From Paenibacillus sp. FSL H8-0537 (GTDB lineage: Bacteria > Bacillota > Bacilli > Paenibacillales > Paenibacillaceae), in NCBI RefSeq assembly GCF_038051995.1, contig NZ_CP150290.1, positions 3,524,001 to 3,588,000 of the forward strand: a stretch of DNA of 64,000 nucleotides, in the 5' to 3' direction. Both the position numbers and the translations under genes were made by a program. Shown here piece by piece: positions 1 to 8,506 of the stretch (position 1 is the first letter of the stretch; every line of letters begins with the position of its first letter). The notes beneath the pieces are model-generated. The model saw nothing but the letters and a program-made list of their open reading frames with translations, did not search any database and was not told the origin of the DNA.

Positions 1-3000
1 AAGAAGCCTGCTGAAGATATCGTTCGGGGTGAGCCAGTACATCCTCAAATGAGCCATCCTTCACAGGCAGGTATTGTGCTAGATCACCGTCTCCTACACG
101 CCGATTCTGATGTGTTCCATATAAGGAAGAGGCTATTACCATGCCTAAGGGATCATACACAACCTCTGCCATATTTCCGTTAATATCCGTTGTACGTCCC
201 GGTTTGATTACGTTGTAATCGAGAACAATAGACATGGAGGTTGAAGCCGTCTCACTCACATGCTGAATCGTGTTAATTGGAAATAGACAATAGAGATCGT
301 AGCTGTACTGTATCCTGTAGAAAAGATTCCTCTTTTCGGAGAGCATTGTGTTTTCTAATTTCCAAGGCAAGTAGAAGCAATTATCCGCACCTAATGCATA
401 ATGCTGTACCAGCCCCTGATTCCACCAGTACCCGTCATGCAGACTATAGCCGCAATCGTCACTCATCATGATGTCTGTCAACCTTGATTCATAGATTTTA
501 CTGATTTGGTCGGAAGTAGTTACTGCATGCTCGCTGTGATGATGAAGCGCAACAGCTGTCATTTGACCTAGCGGCAAAGCATCCGTCTGGGCTGCATTCC
601 AATAATAATGGCGATCCCAGGAGAGCAGCTCTGATTGGAACATACCAGCGGTGAGCGGCGTAGCATAGGGAATAACCTGCTCCAATGCCCCAGGTAGTAG
701 AGCCTGCAAATCTACTAGATTAAAATAGAAGGATGCAGGTAATTGGATACCCGACAAAGCATACGACCGGCTCTCAGATTCCACGCCAAGGATGCGAAAC
801 GTATTTGTGACGTTCACAAAAGATGTCACCTTCAGAAGTATTTGCAGCTGCTGCTGTTCAGGTAAGGAGAATTTCGAGCTTAAGCGGCGCGGATAATGAA
901 TTTGTAACGCCTTGGTAACATGACCATACAAATCCGTTTCCACGACTATTTCATGTTGTACACGCGGATCGTTAGGATTTCGTTCATATTGATAGTCAAT
1001 TGATTCTCTGGCATGCGCATACAACGCGGCAAAAAGAGCATTTCCCCGTTCTTGAATAAGCTTTACGGTATAATTGGTTTCATGAACCGTATACGGATGC
1101 ACAGAGATTCCGCCCGGTTGATCTAATCCATATACCTCCTCACGCAGCAGAAGACCTTTCAAAGCTATATAGCATTGACGGAGCGTTTCCCCGTCAGCGC
1201 CGAGTAGTGCTTCATCCAGATGACTATCTGGCATAACATAAGCGAGGGTATCCTGCCCGTAATACTGTTTATGAAAGTGCCTGGACAAGGTGGCCGAATT
1301 CCGGGAGGAGCCGGTATGGTACCATCTCTTCCAGTACACGGGGGCGTTTCCTGGTAATTCGAATCCGCTTGAACACATTTCTGTATCCCATTGCTCCATG
1401 AAGCCGAAGCCTCTAAATTCCTTTTCCACTGGATCGTAATACCCCTCATGATACTTATATCGGGTCACAAGCTGATTGCCAGAACAAGCTTCTGTCACAC
1501 GAACCTTCTCCACCACATGCACGGGAAATGGAAGAATAGTCTCCCACCGCTTCCCTGCTCGCTTGTCCTCCAGATAGAACTGAACGGAGCTTGCGTATTG
1601 GATATCCGTAATGGCTCCTATGCCGTTATCAGTACGGGTTAGGAGATACGGTTTATGTCCCCCTGAAAAGTCATAGTAATAATGCTTCACCGTATCCGTA
1701 CTAACCTTGGTAAAGAGCAGACCGTTACATCCGTTGCCGAGAACGTCAGCCAACTGCATACGGTCCCCTTCACCGAAAGTTTCCGGCAATGAAATGGACA
1801 CGGGTGAACTGAATGCATTACCGCCCTGATTGAGAAACAATTCCGCCCGATCCGGGTAGACATACACGATATCCGTTAATCCCGAGCCGTTCAAATCACC
1901 TAGAACCAAGCGGGAAGCATCGAAATTTCCATCAATATAAGGAGCTTGATCCATACGTATGACGGATGCGAACTGCCCATATCCCAGGTTGGGCCAGCAT
2001 TCTATACTGCCGTTGCGAATACGGACCCGGTGTGAAAGCCCGTCGCCTACGAAATCGGCAAAAGTCACGATTTCATTCCTACTATCCGTCGAGCTGAGCG
2101 GAAAGCTCTCTGAGTCATATTCAGGGTAAGCTGCACGAAGGGGAGCCCCATATCCTTGTTCATACATCGACGGATATATTTTGATTTGACGATCCTCAAA
2201 AATAACCAAATCAGGAACGCCGTCTCCCTGCATGTCCGACATCTCTTTCGGGTAGGGGCTTTGGAGATATTCGAGCGGAAAGCTTGTGAATGGCTGCAGG
2301 CCGCTCCATGAGCGCCCGTATTCCGTTTCGTAGAAGCCAACCCAATGCGAATCGGCAACCACTAAATCCATGACACCGTTGCCATTCAGGCTTGTTAGAG
2401 TGAACGATTTGGAATCTGAGGCAGATTCCTCTGTTAACGGGAATGCTTCAGCAGCTCGGGGGTGATTATAAATGCCGCCCCCTATCGGTTCCCAATAGGT
2501 TGCCGCATTGGAGCTAACCTGCATAATGCCGGGCAAGCCTTCCCCATATAAGTCGGTGAAATCATAAGATGAACCATCCAGGTATCCAGGAATCGTATAT
2601 TCGTCTTCCGTTTGAAGGATATTAAAGGCTTGCTGCTTTGGTTGAAATGATGCGTATGTAAATTCTAAGGGGGGGGTGGAAAGAGTGAAGTAGCTACCAT
2701 CAACTTGTCTTTGACAACCGATCATTTCGACCGATGCTAGACGGTTCAGTTTAATAAGCGGATCGGGAGAGTAGGTGAAGCGTGTTATACGGACAAGACA
2801 AGGATCTGGGCCTAGCTCTGTAAAACGATGAAACATTAGAACCTGCTGGCAAAGTCGGTGTATTCGTACTTCGAACCCGCCGCGGTAAGTGGAGAAAGAA
2901 TCAAGTCGTGCCGGCCAGGTCGTTTGGGGAATGTGCGGTTTGCAGTCGGCCTGTTTTAATGAATCATTGGAAATATCGTATTCTCCATAATCTAATACAA

Positions 3001-3769
3001 GCTGATAGGCAAACTTTTCTTCATTATGGGTGTCGATATAATTGCCGTAATCGATACTGTGCAAATAGCTGGCTGCCGACACTTGTCTATTCTGCTCGGA
3101 AAGCATAGTCGGAACATTGTCTTTGTTCTCGGGAAAATACGTGTAGACTCGCTTATTTCCTTTTGCATCAACATCCTGCTCCAGATACCACTGATACACC
3201 CTTTCAGAACGTGAGGGATCAGCTACTCGAGCTGTGCTGCTCTGACCATATACAGAGCATATGTTACTGCCCGATAGAAGCTTCCAATAGGAAGTCTCAG
3301 TAGTTTGCCAAAATTCAATCTTCGCAAAAGCCCCTTCCAAGCGATGAATATACTCTATAATCGTCCAAATCTGCTCTCCGACATGTTCTGTTCGGGTTAT
3401 GGGCTTCAAGCTGTCAGAATCTAGCTTCGGGATGATTTCCTCGCCGTCGAACAGGAAGCGATCCGTACCATTATATTGAGGAACACCGATATCCGTACGC
3501 CTGGAAATGGAAGAGGAGGATAAGGAGAAGCCTAGTCCAAATACACCGTTCCCACTGCCAGAGCTGTATCGGAGCTGAAGCTCCGGCTCAAACTCACGAC
3601 AGGGCGATGCATAGACGGGAATACTTATATGCATGCTGCCCGTAAATAAATCCGGCTCGAATGTCTCCCCCATTCCTCTTATCGCTCCTCCCCCTTTAGG
3701 AAGAGTAAGCTCAGATTTGGAAAAAGACTCCGATTGTTCTTGATCGTCATACCCTGACTTGCGTTGCAT
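1..3769 (-). CDS. Insecticidal toxin complex TcB subunit (SpvB/TcdB family), partial, C-terminus beyond left edge
   Basis: The frame is open from an ATG at 3769 (GGGAGG six bases upstream) to base 1, giving at least 1256 codons. Residues about 20-330 are an SpvB domain: LPKGGGAIRG near the start, then PELQLRYSSGSGNGVFGLGF and SISRRTDIGVPQY. Residues about 400-690 carry FG-GAP/VCBS-like propeller motifs such as LNGNGVMDLVV, MQGDGVPDLVI and LNGSGLTDIVYV. The segment from about 700 on matches the TcdB middle/C region and reaches DINGNMAEVVYDPLG near residue 1190. In the family, TcB with TcC forms the hollow cocoon that holds the cytotoxic C-terminal peptide and docks on the TcA injection pore. 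TcB proteins are about 1400-1500 residues, so most of the gene is here. A run of nine G at 2669-2677 does not break the frame. TcA and TcC partners are not in the window. Domain identity is certain; insect toxicity is inferred. Confidence 0.93.
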   Translation of the reverse strand, partial: MQRKSGYDDQEQSESFSKSELTLPKGGGAIRGMGETFEPDLFTGSMHISIPVYASPCREFEPELQLRYSSGSGNGVFGLGFSLSSSSISRRTDIGVPQYNGTDRFLFDGEEIIPKLDSDSLKPITRTEHVGEQIWTIIEYIHRLEGAFAKIEFWQTTETSYWKLLSGSNICSVYGQSSTARVADPSRSERVYQWYLEQDVDAKGNKRVYTYFPENKDNVPTMLSEQNRQVSAASYLHSIDYGNYIDTHNEEKFAYQLVLDYGEYDISNDSLKQADCKPHIPQTTWPARLDSFSTYRGGFEVRIHRLCQQVLMFHRFTELGPDPCLVRITRFTYSPDPLIKLNRLASVEMIGCQRQVDGSYFTLSTPPLEFTYASFQPKQQAFNILQTEDEYTIPGYLDGSSYDFTDLYGEGLPGIMQVSSNAATYWEPIGGGIYNHPRAAEAFPLTEESASDSKSFTLTSLNGNGVMDLVVADSHWVGFYETEYGRSWSGLQPFTSFPLEYLQSPYPKEMSDMQGDGVPDLVIFEDRQIKIYPSMYEQGYGAPLRAAYPEYDSESFPLSSTDSRNEIVTFADFVGDGLSHRVRIRNGSIECWPNLGYGQFASVIRMDQAPYIDGNFDASRLVLGDLNGSGLTDIVYVYPDRAELFLNQGGNAFSSPVSISLPETFGEGDRMQLADVLGNGCNGLLFTKVSTDTVKHYYYDFSGGHKPYLLTRTDNGIGAITDIQYASSVQFYLEDKRAGKRWETILPFPVHVVEKVRVTEACSGNQLVTRYKYHEGYYDPVEKEFRGFGFMEQWDTEMCSSGFELPGNAPVYWKRWYHTGSSRNSATLSRHFHKQYYGQDTLAYVMPDSHLDEALLGADGETLRQCYIALKGLLLREEVYGLDQPGGISVHPYTVHETNYTVKLIQERGNALFAALYAHARESIDYQYERNPNDPRVQHEIVVETDLYGHVTKALQIHYPRRLSSKFSLPEQQQLQILLKVTSFVNVTNTFRILGVESESRSYALSGIQLPASFYFNLVDLQALLPGALEQVIPYATPLTAGMFQSELLSWDRHYYWNAAQTDALPLGQMTAVALHHHSEHAVTTSDQISKIYESRLTDIMMSDDCGYSLHDGYWWNQGLVQHYALGADNCFYLPWKLENTMLSEKRNLFYRIQYSYDLYCLFPINTIQHVSETASTSMSIVLDYNVIKPGRTTDINGNMAEVVYDPLGMVIASSLYGTHQNRRVGDGDLAQYLPVKDGSFEDVLAHPERYLQQAS

Positions 3770-3978
3770 TAGATACCTCCCATACCGTCAGATAAACTGT
3801 CGAATCAGTTATTACATAATTCGACAGAAATGCATAATCTATCATGAATAATACAACAGAATTAATATTCAATATATAGGTCTTTTGTATTATATCAATA
3901 CGATACAGGAGGTATGTTATCAATTTGTCGGCTTAATCGAGTTATCGATACGGATGCTTTCCCATTAAGAATTCTGCA

Positions 3979-4015
3979 TAAAAAAACAAGCCCTTGCCCT
4001 CTTGGGACAAGAGCT
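3979..4015 (-). terminator. Intrinsic terminator after the hssR-like gene
   Basis: On the minus strand a stem of AAGCTCTTGTCC pairs with GGCAAGGGCTT (two G-U pairs) and is followed by a T run. It separates the response regulator from the TcB gene, so TcB should have its own promoter within 3770-3978; none was clear by eye. Confidence 0.75.
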
Positions 4016-4033
4016 TCGTGTATAAGGAGCTGA

Positions 4034-4708
4034 TCATTCGTAAACCTCAAGACGGTAGCCAAGTCCGCGCACCGTCTCAATGCGAAATTCCGGTGTAGTC
4101 CCGAACCGTTCGCGCAGGCGTTTAATATGTACGTCTATCGTTCGATCATCACCGGCATAATTGATTCCCCAAATTTGATCGATCAGCTGCTCGCGTGTAT
4201 AAACTTGTCCGGGAGTTGCAGCGAGCTTATACAGCAATTCGAATTCTTTGAGTGGCAATGTGAGCGACTCTGTCCCTCTCATCACCTTATAGGATTGCCG
4301 ATCAAGGATGACATCGCCGAACTGAATCGTCTGCGTGGAGCCAATACGGTATCGTTTGAGTAACGCCCTAACCCGAGCCGTCAACTCCAATGGGTCGAAT
4401 GGTTTCGTCAAATAGTCGTCTGTCCCAAGCTCGAACCCCTTTACTTTCTCCCATGTTTCGCCTCGCGCGGTCAGCATAAGCAACGGAAGATCAGGATTGG
4501 CTCTTCGGAGCTCCTTGCATAACGTCCACCCATCCATAATCGGCATCATAATATCGAGCACGACAAGATCGACATGCGTTGAGGCGTAGACGGCTAGTGC
4601 TTCCTTGCCGTCCGCGGCTTCGACGGTTGCGAAACCATCGTTGCGCAGAAATAAACAGACAAGTTCGCGAATGTTCGCATCATCGTCAGCAACCAGTATA
4701 GTAAGCAT
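4034..4708 (-). CDS. OmpR-family response regulator, HssR-like
   Basis: 224 residues. An N-terminal receiver has the acidic pocket DDD at 8-10, phospho-acceptor Asp near 52 (VVLDIMMP) and the KPF lysine near 102. The C-terminal winged helix contains LKEFELLYKLAATPGQVYTR and RTIDVHIKRLRERFG. The C-terminal half closely resembles the haem-responsive regulator HssR, including the ending IETVRGLGYRLE. The start is the ATG at 4708 with GAGGG five bases upstream. No histidine kinase and no HrtAB-type exporter are adjacent, so it is an orphan here. The HssR label rests on remembered family similarity, so the haem signal is only an inference. Confidence 0.9.
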   Translation of the reverse strand: MLTILVADDDANIRELVCLFLRNDGFATVEAADGKEALAVYASTHVDLVVLDIMMPIMDGWTLCKELRRANPDLPLLMLTARGETWEKVKGFELGTDDYLTKPFDPLELTARVRALLKRYRIGSTQTIQFGDVILDRQSYKVMRGTESLTLPLKEFELLYKLAATPGQVYTREQLIDQIWGINYAGDDRTIDVHIKRLRERFGTTPEFRIETVRGLGYRLEVYE

Positions 4709-4812
4709 TCGGTCCCTCTTTTCCTATTTTCCATCTCCTATTGAAGTAACCATTATACTATAAGTAAAATGGAATTGCCCTTATTCTTCCTACATCATAA
4801 TGCCACTCGAAT

Positions 4813-4932
4813 CTACCGTTTAGCCAAGTCCAATATTTCATCCGCAACAAGCCCCGGCTGGTATTGATGAATATAATACTCGGTGTCTTTCATTACGATT
4901 TGCTTCGGCTGTAATGACCAGGAGTAGCTTAA
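4813..4932 (-). pseudogene. Short C-terminal coding remnant, possibly alpha/beta-hydrolase
   Basis: A 39-codon open frame without a start ends at TAG 4813-4815. Its end, YYIHQYQPGLVADEILDLAK, resembles the last helix of alpha/beta-hydrolases, where a His is followed by a QPxxVAxxI helix. Nothing upstream in frame continues it. It lies between the response regulator and the decayed patatin gene and may be a deletion relic. Family assignment is weak. Confidence 0.3.
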
Positions 4933-5029
4933 TTATTGATTTGTATAATCTGCCGAAAAAAAATAAGCTATTGCCGCCGCAGAATAATGCCCTGCAGCAG
5001 CAACAGCCTGCTTACCAACTTTTACTTTT

Positions 5030-5660
5030 TAGTGATACAAAGTTGTTTTACCATGTGGCTGGCTTTCACCTGGAAGAAGAGAAATAGCAGCTGTATTTTC
5101 TTTTTCTCTAAACTTATGTTTATATTGTAGCTTTGAGCATAGATACCGGGCCGTTAATGTTCTGGGACTGCGCATAGGTTCGTTTCTCCGACAAACGGAA
5201 ACCAAAAGTTGGCCACCGGGGAATTCCCTGCACATCAAACAGCCAGATGGGATAATTACTAAGCATGCCGCCATCAAGCATATAATAGGGCTTCTTATTA
5301 ATTGCTGTTTGCCACATATAAGGCTGAAAAAAGAAAAGCAGCGTAGTACTCATTCTTACAGCCGCCGCTATCGGAAAAGTAGCCGCTGATAAACCATAGT
5401 GGGGCAAATCATTGGGAAACACAACGATTTTTCCATTGCTTATGTTTGATGCAAGAATGGACAGCTTCCCTTCGGGAAGATCCCCGAACGTTTCAATCCC
5501 CTTTTTCTTCAACCACTCCGTCATAATCTGCACCAAAATATGGTTACTATAAATACCGGACCTCACCATCAATGGAAGCGCCTTGTTCAAAATGGGCAAG
5601 TTGTTCATTCCTGTTCGCCCGAGTAATTTTAGGTAATCTAGAGACTGCATCGGCTTTCAT
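5030..5660 (-). pseudogene. Patatin-like phospholipase, decayed (catalytic serine region deleted)
   Basis: An ATG at 5660 with AAAGGAGGAGG upstream starts MKADAV, the usual beginning of bacterial patatins. The frame then leaves the family. In the frame ending at 5120, the patatin middle continues: SLDYLKLLGRTG, GIYSNHILVQIMTEWLKKKG, and the DGG motif with the catalytic-dyad Asp (YYMLDGGMLSNYPIWLFD). The GGGxxG oxyanion motif and the GxSxG nucleophile are missing, with roughly 45 residues deleted. A stop at 5120-5122 ends that frame, and a patatin-like tail (HKFREKENTAAISLLP) follows in another frame to about 5030. The product cannot be an active lipase. It is a remnant downstream of the siderophore lipoprotein gene. 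Confidence 0.75.
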
Positions 5661-5737
5661 TTTCAGCATCCTCCTCCTTTGCACATATCTGCTTAAAGGA
5701 GTATTTTGCTTCTTCGCCTTTTGTTTTATGCCTAATG

Positions 5738-6718
5738 TTATGAAGCCATATGATTGTCCAAAATAAGCTGCCCCACTCGGTTCAGCAGCTCCAGCCGCCC
5801 CATAGCCGTATAGGAATAGTTATAGTTATCAACATTCGTAATTTTATAAATGTTGCCTTTTTGGACAGCCGTTATAGTGTTCCAAACGTTGCTGTCCGCC
5901 ATTTTATTTTCAGAATTTTCCATTATTAGCATATTTTCCGGATTGATCGTGGACAAGCCCTCCAGGCTGATTTCCTTGCCACCCCAATCTTCGGGATCAG
6001 GTATGCCTTCTGTTCGTTTAAAGCCTAGATCTTTATAAATGAGCTCCGCCGATCCCGTAGTAGAGTAAATAACGATGTTGTTCGGATACGTTTCAACCAT
6101 TCCGAAGGATTCATCCTTGATGACCGGCGCTAACTTTTCTTTCCATTGCGTTACTGCTGCATCATAACCGGCTATCCATTGCTTCATCTTCTCCTCTTCA
6201 TTAAACAGCTCGGCCAAGAAACTGAAGCGCTCTCTCCATTCATAATAGGCATGCGGAATAATAATAGTAGGGGCAATTTGGCTAAGCTGCTCATACATTT
6301 CCGTATTAAACGTGGCACCCAAAATAATTAAATCCGGATCAGCGGCTGTTACCAGCTCAATATTGATGGGCTCTGCATACCAGTCCAAATTAATGGTATC
6401 CTTGCTCATAAGTTCTTTAATGGTCGGCGACAGCTCGCTTTGATTGCCGTAATCTGCATTTGCGGTAGCAATAGGGGCAATGCCAAGCAGCAGCAGCTCC
6501 TCAGTTGCTCCAGAAAGATCGGCAACGCGCTGAGGCTTGAGTGGAACAACTACCTCTTCCCCATTTGGGTTTTTCACCGTTTTCGTTACACTTGCCGCTT
6601 CAACGCTTGCCGTCGTTTCAGGCTTACTATTCGCCTCTGTCCCATTCGTGCTCTGGCTGCCGCAGCCTGCCAATATGATCATACAACTTAATACCAACAT
6701 CATAACTGTCTTTTTCAT
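5738..6718 (-). CDS. Iron-siderophore ABC transporter substrate-binding lipoprotein (FhuD/FepB-type)
   Basis: 326 residues from the ATG at 6718; GAGGGG lies nine bases upstream, and an in-frame ATG at 6736 is rejected because it precedes that site. A signal peptide ends in a lipobox (ILAGC, Cys19), followed by a low-complexity linker. The rest is a periplasmic-binding fold of the FecB type: KPQRVADLSGATEELLLLGI, DPDLIILGATF, and the long linking helix near 190-210. It would capture ferric siderophore at the cell surface. It is the last gene of the unit with the two ABC half-transporters, 42 bases after the second. Confidence 0.9.
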   Translation of the reverse strand: MKKTVMMLVLSCMIILAGCGSQSTNGTEANSKPETTASVEAASVTKTVKNPNGEEVVVPLKPQRVADLSGATEELLLLGIAPIATANADYGNQSELSPTIKELMSKDTINLDWYAEPINIELVTAADPDLIILGATFNTEMYEQLSQIAPTIIIPHAYYEWRERFSFLAELFNEEEKMKQWIAGYDAAVTQWKEKLAPVIKDESFGMVETYPNNIVIYSTTGSAELIYKDLGFKRTEGIPDPEDWGGKEISLEGLSTINPENMLIMENSENKMADSNVWNTITAVQKGNIYKITNVDNYNYSYTAMGRLELLNRVGQLILDNHMAS

Positions 6719-6760
6719 CGTTGTTTCCCCTCTCAAAATGTATAAGCTAGATAGCTCGGC

Positions 6761-8506
6761 TCAGGTTTTTACCTGCCAGCCTTCGGCCTGCTGCTGCAAA
6801 TGCCACAAGCGGAAGTAAATGCCACGCCCGTCCAGCAGTTCGTCATGTGTTCCTTCCTCGACCAACCGCCCTTGGTCCAGCACGATAATGTTATCTGCGT
6901 TTTGAATCGTCTTTAGGCGATGGGCGATCAAAATAACCGTTTTATCCGCTACCAGCGCATTAATCGCTTGCTGGACAGCCGCTTCATTTTCAGGATCAAG
7001 AGAAGCTGTAGCCTCATCCAGTAAAATAATGGAAGCGTCCTTCAGCAGCGCGCGTGCAATCGATATTCGCTGTTTTTCGCCGCCTGACAGCGTCGAGCCG
7101 CCTTCCCCAACTGGCGTATTGTAGCCCTGCGGAAGCCCCGATATAAAGTCATGACAGCATGCACGCTTCGCCGCTGCTTCAATCTCCCCTTGGGTAGCAT
7201 CCATTTTGCCAATTCGAATGTTATTTCCGATCGTATCCTGAAACAAATAAACATCCTGAAAGACGATCGAAATGTGCTGCAGCAGCTTCTCGGGAGCAAT
7301 CGTACGGATGGATTGATCGCCAATGTAAATCGTCCCCGCCTGAATGTCCCAAAACCTCGCAATTAAACGGGTAACTGTGCTTTTACCGCTCCCCGATGCA
7401 CCAACAAGCGCCGTAATCGTTTTGGGCTTAATCGTAAAGGATACGCCGCTGAGCACAGCCGTCTGCGCCTCATACCCGAAGGTCACCGAATCAAAAATAA
7501 TACTGGGATGAGCAGCCGCTATATCTGCGCTGCCTTCCATCGCCCTCTCCTGCTGAACATCCATAATTCGCTGGGCACTATACGCGGAATAACGCATTTC
7601 ACCGTAATTCATCAGCACAATCGTCAAGGGCTCAAAGATTTTTGTACCAACGAGCAGAAACAGCAGAAAGACAGGCAAAGACAAGCTTCCGCCGACGAGC
7701 AAATAGCTGCCGGTCCAAATCATCAGCGTCATTCCTGAACGGGCAAGCAGCATCGCGCCCATAATCATCGGTCCCATAAATGCTTCGAGCCGGATCGACG
7801 CCTGTTTAAGACGGTCAAACGAAAGGCGCAGCCGCTCAAAGCGTTTGCCGCCCATATTATGAGCTTTAATTTCACGAATGCCCGTCAAATATTCCTGTAG
7901 ACGGCTGGCAGCCTCATTTTTAGCTTGCACATGATTTTCGCTAAGACGTGCTTGAAGCTTATCCGTCAGCCACAATAACAAAGCCCCAAGCGGAACGGCA
8001 ATAAACATCGCCAGCGCCATTCGATAGTCCAGCCATATAAGCCCGGTTAGCGCCATAATGGGCAGTACGACAGCACTAATGAGCTGCGGCACATTGTGAG
8101 AAATCGTATGCTCCACCTGTCCATAATCGCTCAATATCAGATTTGTCAAATCACCGGGATCCCGCTTGCCAAAAAAACCAAGCGATAGGTGGCGAATATG
8201 CTCTGCCAGCTTTAATCGGCCCGTTGCAGATAGGCTGTAGGCCGCTCGGTACGTTTTATCGTACAGGGAAGCATAAGCTGCATATTCTACAAGCAGCCAA
8301 GCGAATAGGATGCTGCAAACGATCCACATGCGATTCATATTCAGTCCAAGCGCTGGATGGGCAAATGAAACATAAATCGTATTAAAAAGATCAACAAGCA
8401 GCGCTGCAGGAATGATTTTGGCAATCCCGTCTAAAATAGCGGCAGCAGCAGAAGGCCATAAGCTTTTCGGCGAACCGCCGGAAATGTTATAAAAATAGTT
8501 TTTCAC
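6761..8506 (-). CDS. ABC half-transporter (TMD-NBD), YbtQ/IrtB-like
   Basis: 581 residues: a six-helix exporter-type membrane domain (about 15-310), then an ATPase with Walker A GASGSGKST, signature LSGGEKQRISIARALL, Walker B IILLDEATASLD and switch His in IAHRLKTI. It overlaps the upstream half-transporter by four bases (ATGA type), so the two are co-translated and probably form a heterodimer. With a FhuD-like lipoprotein downstream and an AraC regulator upstream, the best analogy is the exporter-fold siderophore importers YbtPQ and IrtAB. Direction of transport is inferred from context. Confidence 0.9.
   Translation of the reverse strand: MKNYFYNISGGSPKSLWPSAAAAILDGIAKIIPAALLVDLFNTIYVSFAHPALGLNMNRMWIVCSILFAWLLVEYAAYASLYDKTYRAAYSLSATGRLKLAEHIRHLSLGFFGKRDPGDLTNLILSDYGQVEHTISHNVPQLISAVVLPIMALTGLIWLDYRMALAMFIAVPLGALLLWLTDKLQARLSENHVQAKNEAASRLQEYLTGIREIKAHNMGGKRFERLRLSFDRLKQASIRLEAFMGPMIMGAMLLARSGMTLMIWTGSYLLVGGSLSLPVFLLFLLVGTKIFEPLTIVLMNYGEMRYSAYSAQRIMDVQQERAMEGSADIAAAHPSIIFDSVTFGYEAQTAVLSGVSFTIKPKTITALVGASGSGKSTVTRLIARFWDIQAGTIYIGDQSIRTIAPEKLLQHISIVFQDVYLFQDTIGNNIRIGKMDATQGEIEAAAKRACCHDFISGLPQGYNTPVGEGGSTLSGGEKQRISIARALLKDASIILLDEATASLDPENEAAVQQAINALVADKTVILIAHRLKTIQNADNIIVLDQGRLVEEGTHDELLDGRGIYFRLWHLQQQAEGWQVKT

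Noticed and set aside
2669..2677. Run of nine G suspected as a frameshift in the TcB gene
   Set aside because: The frame reads correctly on both sides (GSYFTLSTPPLEFTYASFQP), so no frameshift is needed.
4127..4363. Plus-strand frame overlapping the response regulator
   Set aside because: Opposite-strand shadow of a complete OmpR-family gene.
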